Under the pieces are notes generated by a model. It made no database searches and was not told the origin of the DNA. It saw only the letters and a program-made list of their open reading frames with translations. A stretch of DNA of 5,631 nucleotides from an uncultured Porphyromonas sp. (GTDB taxonomy: Bacteria > Bacteroidota > Bacteroidia > Bacteroidales > Porphyromonadaceae): NCBI GenBank assembly GCA_945875135.1, contig CAMCJO010000157.1, positions 1 through 5,631 of the forward strand. The letters are read 5' to 3'. Shown here in pieces: positions 1 to 5,612 of the stretch. Numbering within the stretch: position 1 is the first letter of the stretch; the number at the start of each line of letters is the position of its first letter. The translations under genes and the position numbers were made by a program.

Positions 1-161
1 CATTGTACTCATAATTATCTTACTTACGAGTCAACTTTTTTCAGGGTAAGACATCGTATATGCTACTAAATCAGTCCGATACGAATGACACTGACGACTG
101 CCACGCTATGAGCGCACACGGATCAGGCTTAGCGGGAGGACGAACGGTCCGTCATCCATGC

Positions 162-186
162 AACTGTTGCATAATTTGCAACAGTT
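162..186. repeat. Inverted repeat, 10-bp arms, 5-nt loop (GTTGCA-N5-TGCAAC)
   Basis: The arms AACTGTTGCA (162-171) and TGCAACAGTT (177-186) are perfectly complementary around the loop TAATT. The core GTTGCA-N5-TGCAAC, with the same loop length, recurs in the inverted repeat at 250-278, so the two are probably related. It could form a hairpin on either strand or be a dyad bound by a dimeric regulator. There is no T-run beside it, so a classical intrinsic terminator is not supported. Confidence 0.7.
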
Positions 187-212
187 CAATCTGAGGGAAG
201 TAAAGCCGTATA

Positions 213-256
213 GTAATTCAGTTGCATTTGATAGTTGAATCTACGTAATTCAGTTG
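213..256. repeat. 12-bp direct repeat GTAATTCAGTTG, 32-bp period
   Basis: GTAATTCAGTTG occurs identically at 213-224 and 245-256, each copy followed closely by a GTTGCA core. Between the copies, AGTTGAATCT (233-242) is a 9-of-10 match to AGTTCAATCT (183-192), which follows the first inverted repeat. The segment 221-242 can therefore be aligned with 166-192 as a copy that has lost about 5 bases. Together these suggest degenerate tandem units rather than isolated hairpins. Confidence 0.55.
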
Positions 257-278
257 TTGCAAAAAGTGCAACAACTGA
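250..278. repeat. Inverted repeat, 12-bp arms, 5-nt loop
   Basis: The arms TCAGTTGTTGCA (250-261) and TGCAACAACTGA (267-278) pair perfectly around AAAAG. On the minus strand this hairpin would form about 40 nt after the recO stop codon, the place expected for a terminator or a 3'-protecting stem. However, the bases after it on that strand (ATTACG) are not a U-tract, so intrinsic termination is only a possibility. It shares its core and loop length with the inverted repeat at 162-186. Confidence 0.7.
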
Positions 279-319
279 GTTCTTGGCATTTGAGTACGGA
301 GAGATAAGTAGCCCACAGC

Positions 320-1051
320 TCAGGGGAGCGGCTGGATGTGTTTGATACGGAAGGAGGGCGAGTGCAGCTCGGTGAAGTGGAGCAATAGCCTGCGCAGGAT
401 CTCGTACTCCGCGGTCGAGAAGCTATTCGGTGCAAAGTGCTCTAGGTCGTATCGCAGGAGCCTCGGCAGGGCACGCTGTAGCTCTGGCATGAGTGGCACG
501 GAGTAGTCGGTCTGGAGCGGGAGTATCGTCCACTGCTCGAGGTCTAGCCAGTATGCTCTGTGGATCTCTGAGTCCAGGTTTCGCATCTCTAGACCCTCGG
601 GGAGGTACCCTTTGGTACGTAGTATGGAGATGAGCAGAGCTAAGTCAAAGCCTTGTAGCTCCTCAAGGCTCTCGATGCTGTCTAGCTGGTCTAAGGCTTG
701 CACTACGATAGTATACAGCTGCAGGTCCTCTGGCTCCTGTGCGAGCAACTCTCTGAGGAGCTGGGATAGATAGAGGAAGTAACCGCTAGCGGCGGGCCGC
801 TGAGCTAAGGGGAGCGCACCACGGACGAGCTGTACCTGCCGAATGAGCTTGACGGGCTGCTTGGCCGGCGAGGGGGTCGTAATCTGCAGACCTCGTAGCG
901 GTTGGAAGAGGTTGCTCGTTGCTCGGCTCCGGCCTCCGATGGGCACGGAGAAGGCTGTAGCTCCCCACAGGTCGGTGTAGAGCGTAGCTATGAGCGAGCG
1001 GTCTGAGTACGGGATGACACGCAGCACGATGCCCTCGACGGTGGTTATCAT
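320..1051 (-). CDS. recO: DNA repair protein RecO
   Basis: RecO acts in the cytoplasm in RecF-pathway recombinational repair. It binds DNA, SSB and RecR, and helps load RecA on SSB-coated gaps. The 243-residue product has the usual RecO length. Residues 1-80 fit the N-terminal OB fold, with the family-like opening T-x-E-G-I-V-L-R and S-D-R-S-L-I. Helical segments follow (about 88-150), and the end around 217-241 (LLLHFTELHSPSFRIKHIQP) matches the closing helix and hydrophobic tail seen in Bacteroidota RecO. There is no cysteine anywhere, so it cannot carry the four-cysteine zinc site found in some RecO proteins. The ATG at 1051 overlaps the stop of the upstream HAD gene as ATGA, which fixes the start and suggests translational coupling. 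Sequence similarity in this family is low, so the call rests on overall pattern. Confidence 0.9.
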   Translation of the reverse strand: MITTVEGIVLRVIPYSDRSLIATLYTDLWGATAFSVPIGGRSRATSNLFQPLRGLQITTPSPAKQPVKLIRQVQLVRGALPLAQRPAASGYFLYLSQLLRELLAQEPEDLQLYTIVVQALDQLDSIESLEELQGFDLALLISILRTKGYLPEGLEMRNLDSEIHRAYWLDLEQWTILPLQTDYSVPLMPELQRALPRLLRYDLEHFAPNSFSTAEYEILRRLLLHFTELHSPSFRIKHIQPLP

Positions 1052-1776
1052 AGGGGCGTAGCGGTACTCGGTGTGAGCAGGGGCAGCAGCTCCCGCAGAT
1101 CTCTGATCTCAAGCACGGAGTGGCTCTGCTGGTCGTAGTCAGGCATCGGGACTTGCCATAGGTTGTACCAGACGGAGTCGATGCCACTATTGAAGGCACA
1201 AATGATGTCGCTCGGCCAACTATCCCCAATGACAAGCGCCTCCTGACGACTACAGCCTACGGCCTTCAAGGCGTAGTCAAAGAACTCAGGCGCAGGCTTA
1301 GGCATGCCGACATGGTCTACGAGGACCACTTTGTCAATGTAGGGCGCCAATCCAGAGCCATTGATCTTGCCGTATTGCACCTCGCCAAAGCCATTGCTCA
1401 CGATGACGATTGTGTAGCTACGATGTAGCTCTGCGAGCACCTCTAGGGCATGCGGTATGAGTGCGGTCTCTTGTTGCACATAATCGATGAAGCGCTGATT
1501 GAGCTCCTTGACCTGCTGGTCACTCCACGAGACTTGTCCCCGCAGTGGATAGTGCAGACGGTCTAGGAGCAGCTGCTCCTTGCTGATATATCCCTTGCGA
1601 TAGTCGTCCCAGAGTTGCTCCTGATGAGGGAAGTAGACAGCAAAGTAGTCCTCAAAGGTCGCATAGTAACTCCCCCACCCCTCCTCATCGTAAAGTCTGT
1701 GGAGGCTAGCCTTATTGTTGTCAAAGGTAGCCCAGAGCGTGTCATCGAGGTCGAAGAGTAGTGCTTTGTACTTCAT
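1048..1776 (-). CDS. yjjG: HAD hydrolase, YjjG-like noncanonical pyrimidine nucleotidase
   Basis: This is a cytoplasmic HAD-superfamily phosphatase of 242 residues. All four HAD motifs are visible: motif I FDLDDT with nucleophile D9 and acid D11; motif II S127-N128-G129; motif III lysine K160 in GMPKPAPEFFDYAL; and motif IV G184-D185 with D190 (GDSWPSD). A helical cap lies between about 16 and 105. The cap segment with F-x-D-Y-x-A-V and L-W-D-D-Y-R-x-G, together with motif IV, resembles E. coli YjjG, which dephosphorylates noncanonical pyrimidine nucleoside monophosphates in nucleotide-pool cleaning. Substrate is inferred from family resemblance; a general HAD phosphatase of group I is the alternative. 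It is the first gene of a pair with recO (ATGA overlap), preceded by a terminator hairpin and so probably transcribed from its own promoter just upstream. Confidence 0.85.
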   Translation of the reverse strand: MKYKALLFDLDDTLWATFDNNKASLHRLYDEEGWGSYYATFEDYFAVYFPHQEQLWDDYRKGYISKEQLLLDRLHYPLRGQVSWSDQQVKELNQRFIDYVQQETALIPHALEVLAELHRSYTIVIVSNGFGEVQYGKINGSGLAPYIDKVVLVDHVGMPKPAPEFFDYALKAVGCSRQEALVIGDSWPSDIICAFNSGIDSVWYNLWQVPMPDYDQQSHSVLEIRDLRELLPLLTPSTATPL

Positions 1777-1779
1777 AAG

Positions 1780-1791
1780 TTTGCACGCAAA
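1780..1791. promoter_or_regulatory. Short dyad TTTGC-AC-GCAAA beside the HAD gene start
   Basis: TTTGC and GCAAA form a perfect 5-bp dyad around AC, ending 3 bp before the ATG at 1776. On the minus strand it supplies the TTTG half of a Bacteroidota -7 element, but the TA expected four bases earlier is missing: TA occurs 3 bases too far upstream, in TATCTTCTTTG. The gap between the terminator and the ATG is only about 40 bases, so the promoter for the HAD-recO pair should be near here. Weak evidence; chance is possible. Confidence 0.25.
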
Positions 1792-1815
1792 GAAGATAAG
1801 AGTCTCATAAACTTC

Positions 1816-1847
1816 AAAGGGGAGGTGTCTTGAGGCACCTCCCCTTT
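1816..1847 (-). terminator. Hairpin terminator after the lipoprotein gene
   Basis: A perfect 12-bp stem, AAAGGGGAGGTG (1816-1827) with CACCTCCCCTTT (1836-1847), closes on an 8-nt loop. It begins about 29 nt after the lipoprotein stop codon and lies before the next gene start at 1776. The stem is G/C-rich, ends in T's on either strand (TTT on the minus strand, TTTT on the plus) and is flanked by A's, so it could stop transcripts both ways, although neither U-tract is long. Because all neighbouring genes are on the minus strand, its main job should be ending the rsmI-lipoprotein transcript. Confidence 0.75.
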
Positions 1848-1876
1848 TGCATTAATGTAGTGTGTCAGGAGACCGA

Positions 1877-2728
1877 TTAGTAGATCTGTATGACAAGTAT
1901 CTTAGAGAGGCTCCAGAACTCTCGAGGATTGGAGATCTCAAGGGTTAGCATCTTGTCCTCTCCCTTGACTAGCTTGTAGCTAGACTGTGGGTGCTTCGTC
2001 TTGAGCTCAGCCTTCTTAGCGTAGAGAGGTATGGAAGTAACCTTGCGCAGATCGATCTGCGTGAAATAGTCTGACCGATAGCCCTCTGTGACGATCTCAC
2101 CATTGCGGATGATGTTCATATCCTTGAGGTCGCGTGAAGTACCGATGCAGTAGCGTACGGTGTTGAGCGCAGCGTCCTGACGATCTAGCTCAGCTTGCTG
2201 TGCTGCAGAGGTTTTGCTTAGATTCTCCACATTGCTGCTCAGGTCTGTGACCATGGAGTCGAGGACACCGATAGCGTAGTTCTTGCGCTTGAGCTCCTCG
2301 GTGAGATCTAGGATCTCAGCGTTCTTAGCATTGAGCTGCTCTTGTAGCGTGCCGATGGTGCGCTGTAGAGAGCTGTTCTTGTTTCCAGACTGAGCGAGCT
2401 TCTTGTTCAGGAGGTCAATGGTCTGACGGTTGGCCTCCAGCTTCTCATTGATCAAGCGTAGATTGTCCTCGATCTTAGCACGCTGAGACTGGGGTACCTC
2501 GCTATTGCTATCTAGCGATATCATGCCCTCTAGCTGCTGTATCTGAGCAAAGTTTTGGATCACCATGTTGATCAGTGAATCCTGCTCTGCAACTTGCGTG
2601 CGGAGAGACTGCAACTCGGTGAGCTCCTTCTGTCGCTCTTCCTCCTGCTTACTGTTTTTACCGCAAGCGGTGAGCATTAGTAGCACTACTACCAATGCTG
2701 ATAAAGTGAGAGATAGTGACTGTTTCAT
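1877..2728 (-). CDS. Coiled-coil lipoprotein (possible Cbp1-like adhesin family)
   Basis: The 283-residue product has a lipoprotein signal peptide: K2, a hydrophobic stretch to L19, and a lipobox L19-T20-A21-C22, so C22 should be lipidated. Residues about 28-190 are rich in E, Q, K, L and N with heptad-like spacing, a long coiled coil interrupted near 71-82. The C-terminal part (about 192-283) is compact and conserved-looking: Y-C-I-G-T, D-Y-F-T-Q-I-D-L-R, I-P-L-Y-A-K-K-A, and E-F-W-S-L-S-K-I-L-V-I-Q. I know this arrangement from Bacteroides and Porphyromonas proteins, some of which are annotated after the collagen-binding protein Cbp1 of B. fragilis; that link is from memory and unproven here. 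D50-S51-L52 and D157-S158-M159 fit the Bacteroidota O-glycosylation motif D-S/T-hydrophobic. Its ATG overlaps the rsmI stop (ATGA). The export side (periplasmic face or cell surface) cannot be told from the sequence. Confidence 0.82.
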   Translation of the reverse strand: MKQSLSLTLSALVVVLLMLTACGKNSKQEEERQKELTELQSLRTQVAEQDSLINMVIQNFAQIQQLEGMISLDSNSEVPQSQRAKIEDNLRLINEKLEANRQTIDLLNKKLAQSGNKNSSLQRTIGTLQEQLNAKNAEILDLTEELKRKNYAIGVLDSMVTDLSSNVENLSKTSAAQQAELDRQDAALNTVRYCIGTSRDLKDMNIIRNGEIVTEGYRSDYFTQIDLRKVTSIPLYAKKAELKTKHPQSSYKLVKGEDKMLTLEISNPREFWSLSKILVIQIY

Positions 2729-3456
2729 AATTGTATAGTTGTATCTTCTGTTATGTGTCTATTGTTGTTTTTAGAGGCCTTGATGGGCGTAGCACCAGCT
2801 ACGACGATGACAAACTCCCCGCGAGGAGCGGTCTCTGCAAAGTGGTCGCTCAGCTCTTGTAGCGTGCCTCGCCGCACCTCTTCGTGTAGCTTAGAGAGCT
2901 CACGACAAGTGGCTGCCTGCCGCTCTGCGCCGAAGTAGGTGATCAGGTCAGCGAGCGTGCGACAGACCCGGTATGGCGACTCATAGATGATGATGGTGCG
3001 TGTCTCGGTGGCTAGTGCCGTGAGAAGTGTCTGTCGCCCCTTCTTGACGGGGAGAAAGCCCTCATAGCAAAAGCGTGTCGTGTCCAGTCCACTAGCAACT
3101 AGAGCTGGGACGAAGGCGGTGGCGCCGGGCAGACAGGTGACCGTCACGCCAGCGTCTATGCAAGCTCGTATGAGCATAGCTCCTGGATCATTGATGCCTG
3201 GCGTACCGGCGTCGCTGATGAGCGCGACGGAGGTACCCTCGGCAATGCGCTGAGCTAGTCGCTCGGAGGTCTTGTATTCGTTGAACTTATGGTGGCTCTC
3301 CATAGGCTTGGCTATCTCGTAATGCCGCAACAATACGGAGGAGGTACGTGTGTCCTCGGCAAGGATCAGGTCAGCCTCACGTAGAGCTTCTAATCCACGT
3401 AGGGTGATGTCTCCCAGATTACCTATAGGGGTCGGTACGACCGTTAGTTGAGCCAT
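2725..3456 (-). CDS. rsmI: 16S rRNA (cytidine-1402-2'-O)-methyltransferase RsmI
   Basis: RsmI uses S-adenosylmethionine to methylate the 2'-OH of C1402 in the decoding centre of 16S rRNA, in the cytoplasm. The 243-residue product carries the whole tetrapyrrole-methylase-fold signature: TPIGNLGD (9-16), AEDTR (33-37), SDAGTPGINDPG (81-92), LPGATA (109-114), GFLP (133-136), YESPYR (158-163), C-R-E-L-S-K-L-H-E-E (184-193) and GEFVIVVAG (213-221). It stops about 20 residues after the last motif, so it lacks the longer C-terminal domain of E. coli RsmI (286 residues), as is usual in Bacteroidota. N89 stands where I recall serine in the usual GISDPG. I chose the ATG at 3456, because a 16-residue longer reading would need a TTG lying inside the probable -7 box and would precede the conserved start. 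It heads a two-gene unit with the lipoprotein (ATGA overlap). Confidence 0.95.
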   Translation of the reverse strand: MAQLTVVPTPIGNLGDITLRGLEALREADLILAEDTRTSSVLLRHYEIAKPMESHHKFNEYKTSERLAQRIAEGTSVALISDAGTPGINDPGAMLIRACIDAGVTVTCLPGATAFVPALVASGLDTTRFCYEGFLPVKKGRQTLLTALATETRTIIIYESPYRVCRTLADLITYFGAERQAATCRELSKLHEEVRRGTLQELSDHFAETAPRGEFVIVVAGATPIKASKNNNRHITEDTTIQL

Positions 3457-3472
3457 TGTAGTTATACTGCGT

Positions 3473-3488
3473 TCTTGACTAGTCAAGA
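3473..3488. promoter_or_regulatory. 16-bp perfect palindrome in the rsmI leader
   Basis: TCTTGACTAGTCAAGA is a perfect palindrome with no spacer. It lies 16 bp before the rsmI ATG (3456) and about 13 bp after the probable -7 box (3509-3502), so it would fall near the start of the leader RNA. The position suits an operator for a dimeric repressor. Because it has no loop bases it would make a poor RNA hairpin. No regulator is encoded nearby, so function is inference. Confidence 0.5.
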
Positions 3489-3501
3489 GACGATTACGGT
3501 G

Positions 3502-3509
3502 CAAACTTA
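3502..3509 (-). promoter_or_regulatory. Bacteroidota-type -7 box TAAGTTTG upstream of rsmI
   Basis: On the minus strand TAAGTTTG (3509 down to 3502) matches the TAnnTTTG element recognised by the Bacteroidota primary sigma factor. It lies 45 bp before the rsmI ATG, in the 137-bp gap after the yigZ stop codon, where a promoter is expected. I did not find a convincing -33 TTTG at the proper distance. The remaining part of the gap, to 3593, shows no strong hairpin that would terminate the yigZ transcript. Confidence 0.5.
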
Positions 3510-3593
3510 CGAAAAACTCGTGGAATCTAGCATTACGGCTCCGATCTAAACGAGGAAAGCGGTTGTCTACAAAGCTTTTACGAGCGTACGAAC

Positions 3594-4208
3594 TTATTCG
3601 ATATCTTGCTCTTCTTGCAGTGTGACCCCGTAGATCTCCCCTGCCGCTGCTACAAACGCGGGCATCTCGCCTTGTCGTAGCTGTACCGTGAGATGGTACT
3701 GGGAGGTGTAGTCCTGAGCGATGATCTCGGCGCCATGGTTCTTGACCAGCAGCATCACGGGTCCCATCAGATCCATCTGGAAGCTGAGCGTCACGCTACT
3801 ATATAGGATCACCTCTCTGACTGTTGCCTTGTCTAGGACTAGCTCGGTCGTGGAGCGGTAGGCGTCGATCAGTCCACTGGTGCCGAGCTTGACACCACCA
3901 AAGTAACGGACCACCGCCACAGCTACGTTGGTTAAGTCACGAGAGAGTAAGCGTCCTAAGATCGGTTTGCCAGCAGTGCCTGAGGGCTCTCCGTCATCGT
4001 TGGAGCGTGTCTCGTACTCCTCAGCTCCATAGATCGAATAAGCCCAGCAGACGTGCGTCGCACTGTAATGCTCCTTGCGAAGCTCCGAGATGCGCTCCAG
4101 GGCTTCCTCAGCACTAGCGACCGGATAGCAGTAACCGATGAAGCGGCTCCGCTGAATGTTTTGCTCGTCAATGGCTGGCGACTGGATGGTGTGGTAAAAG
4201 TCTTTCAT
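3594..4208 (-). CDS. yigZ: YigZ/IMPACT family protein (UPF0029 + DUF1949)
   Basis: This is a 204-residue cytoplasmic protein of normal length for the bacterial IMPACT/YigZ family. The N-terminal UPF0029 domain (about 15-123) holds the signature segments S21-RFIGYCYPV, T51-H-V-C-W-A-Y, RSNDDGEPSGTAGKPIL (68-84), LTNVAVAVVRYFGGVKLG (92-109) and GLIDAYR (112-118). The C-terminal part (about 138-193) fits DUF1949, a ferredoxin-like fold. The eukaryotic relative IMPACT regulates the eIF2-alpha kinase GCN2. The bacterial role is not settled; nucleic acid or nucleotide binding has been suggested, and some annotations calling it a proline peptidase are not supported by any visible protease motif. It follows the T9SS cargo gene by 18 nt and probably shares its transcript, without an obvious functional link. 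Confidence 0.93.
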   Translation of the reverse strand: MKDFYHTIQSPAIDEQNIQRSRFIGYCYPVASAEEALERISELRKEHYSATHVCWAYSIYGAEEYETRSNDDGEPSGTAGKPILGRLLSRDLTNVAVAVVRYFGGVKLGTSGLIDAYRSTTELVLDKATVREVILYSSVTLSFQMDLMGPVMLLVKNHGAEIIAQDYTSQYHLTVQLRQGEMPAFVAAAGEIYGVTLQEEQDIE

Positions 4209-4226
4209 CGGTCAGACCTTCTCAGA

Positions 4227-5612
4227 TTAGTTGAAGTTGGGCTGCTGCGAGAAGTCGCTCTCTAGGATGTTGACGTCTCCACTCTTGTGGTACTGCACGC
4301 CATCGGCGCCCTCAGCGGTGATGACGTAGTAGTAGACTCCACTCGGTACGGGCTTGCCTCGACAGGTTCCGTCCCAGCCACCATTGGGATCGCTCCAGCT
4401 ATAGATCAGTCCGCCCCAAGAGTCGTAGATGCGCCCTTCGAAAGAGATAAGCGACTGATGCACCACCTGAAAGAGGTCATTGACTCCTGGACTGCTAAAG
4501 GGCGTAAAGACGTTTGGCACCTCAAGCCTCGAGCTTTGTACCGTTACCACCACAGGCTGAGAGGTGGCTGTGCAACTAGCTGTGCGGTCGCTCACGGTGC
4601 CGTAGAGGGTGTAGGTGCCCATCTTGTCGAAGGTGTACTGAGCTTGGCGCCCGTTGAACTGCATCACCACGGGAGCGTCCTTAGAGATGCCAGCTCCCTC
4701 AGCAATGATGATCTGGTAAATGACCGCCGCAGGCTCATTAGCGACCAAATCAATCTCCACCGTGGCAGGAGCCGAGAGACTGGAGGGGAGCTGCCCCGCA
4801 TTGGTTGCGGTCGAATCCGCCGCCTGCGACTGACCCGCGCTAAGTAGCCGATAGCGAGCGTGTAGCTCTACACGACGAGCCTGTAGCACGGGGCTCTCTA
4901 TGGGCAAACCGTACTGACTGGAGACGCCCTCGGTAAAGCGGTCGCCGATGATAGCAAAAGAGGTGTCCGTCAGCGGAGCTATCAGGTGCCATGCTCCGCC
5001 ATTGGTCTCGGGGAGCTGCTCTTCCTTTTGCTCTGCGGTGAAGGCGTGAGTATCCTCTTTGTAGACTAAATCCTGGTAGCGCACTACTAAGCCACGATCC
5101 GCCTGCATCGTAGCACCCTGTAGCGTGTGATAGGATATGGGAGCAAGCGGACGAGAGAGTGCGAGCGTCACCTGCTGGCAAGACTCCGCAGCATCGTAGT
5201 CCGCTGTCAGTGTGAGATCACTCAGAGAGACACGGCTGTAGTCAAAGACCCAGTAGTAGACCCGCGTCATCATGATCTGACTAGGCTGAGCGGTGAAGTA
5301 CCCGCACTCCAGCTGCGCATTTGGCACAGTGACGGTCGTGCCGGCATACTGCGCCGTAGCGACGGGCTGCGCCTCCTGTATCGAGGTGGTGTAGCTGTAG
5401 AGCTGCTCTCCCGTAGCTATGGGAAAGGTCAAGGTAACCGCCCCACTCCCCTCTCCACTAGCGGGATGATAAGCCAAGAGCTGTACCTGCTGCCCCGTCG
5501 GGGTGTAGGGCTGGCTGAGCTTGCCCGGAGTAGCTGTGACGCCCTGCGCCGAGAGAGTCACGGCAGAGCTGACGAGTATGAGGAGTGATAGGATCAAGCT
5601 TCTAGTCTTCAT
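4227..5612 (-). CDS. Secreted T9SS cargo protein with CHU_C (type B) C-terminal domain
   Basis: The 461-residue product starts with a Sec signal peptide (K2, R4, hydrophobic 5-20, likely cleavage at A22|Q23, giving the N-terminal Gln common in this phylum). Residues 24-290 are beta-rich and match no family I can name; they contain Cys103 and Cys145. About 291-360 looks like a PKD/Ig-like domain (FDKMGTYTLYGTVSD, then Cys347). The end (365-450) is a gliding-motility-associated C-terminal domain: VPNVFTPFSSPGVNDLF, the IYDSWGGLIYSW and GGWDGTCRGKPVPSGVYYYVI blocks, and SGDVNIL. This type B domain directs proteins through the type IX secretion system across the outer membrane. An 11-residue tail ending PNFN follows. 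So the protein is probably exported to the surface or released, but its activity is unknown. The ATG at 5612 sits directly before the signal peptide; upstream sequence is only 19 bases, so its promoter is not visible. Confidence 0.88.
   Translation of the reverse strand: MKTRSLILSLLILVSSAVTLSAQGVTATPGKLSQPYTPTGQQVQLLAYHPASGEGSGAVTLTFPIATGEQLYSYTTSIQEAQPVATAQYAGTTVTVPNAQLECGYFTAQPSQIMMTRVYYWVFDYSRVSLSDLTLTADYDAAESCQQVTLALSRPLAPISYHTLQGATMQADRGLVVRYQDLVYKEDTHAFTAEQKEEQLPETNGGAWHLIAPLTDTSFAIIGDRFTEGVSSQYGLPIESPVLQARRVELHARYRLLSAGQSQAADSTATNAGQLPSSLSAPATVEIDLVANEPAAVIYQIIIAEGAGISKDAPVVMQFNGRQAQYTFDKMGTYTLYGTVSDRTASCTATSQPVVVTVQSSRLEVPNVFTPFSSPGVNDLFQVVHQSLISFEGRIYDSWGGLIYSWSDPNGGWDGTCRGKPVPSGVYYYVITAEGADGVQYHKSGDVNILESDFSQQPNFN

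Larger units (their letters stand above)
1..319. other. Intergenic region downstream of recO, with a repeat cluster
   Basis: This stretch of just over 300 bases holds no gene I can support. Positions 1-160 show no convincing coding, tRNA or rRNA signal. Two in-frame minus-strand ATG codons (12-10 and 3-1) sit at the very edge, so a minus-strand gene could begin here and leave the window, but no coding sequence is visible to test that. Positions 162-281 are richer in A+T and packed with inverted and direct repeats, listed separately. On the minus strand the stretch is the 3' flank of recO, so part of it may act in transcript termination or 3'-end stability. That role is inference. Confidence 0.6.

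Noticed and set aside
1..12. Two in-frame minus-strand ATG codons at the left edge (12-10 and 3-1)
   Set aside because: A gene could start here and leave the window, but no coding sequence is visible, so it is not called as a gene.
60..194. A 44-codon plus-strand reading frame from ATG at 60 to TGA at 192-194
   Set aside because: It has no ribosome-binding or promoter signal, no recognisable motif, and its end runs through the inverted repeat at 162-186. Its length is within what chance produces.
160..281. Possible CRISPR array in the repeat cluster
   Set aside because: The repeats are short, unequal and unevenly spaced (about 55 and 35 bp), with no uniform spacers and no cas genes in the window.
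786..1235. Minus-strand 149-codon frame spanning the recO/HAD junction
   Set aside because: It overlaps two well-supported genes in another frame, and its Arg/Ser/Thr/Pro-rich sequence is typical of an out-of-frame reading.
3505..3593. Terminator for the cargo-yigZ transcript
   Set aside because: Only short, weak stems (for example ACGA with TCGT at 3509-3521) are present, with no U-tract in the right place.
4287..4847. Plus-strand open frame of 186 codons opposite the T9SS cargo gene
   Set aside because: It is antisense to a gene with a clear signal peptide and sorting domain. Its product is rich in R, H, V and G without any domain pattern, typical of a shadow frame.
5127..5588. Plus-strand open frame of 153 codons opposite the N-terminal part of the cargo gene
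   Set aside because: It is a shadow of the same gene and has no recognisable motif or start signal.
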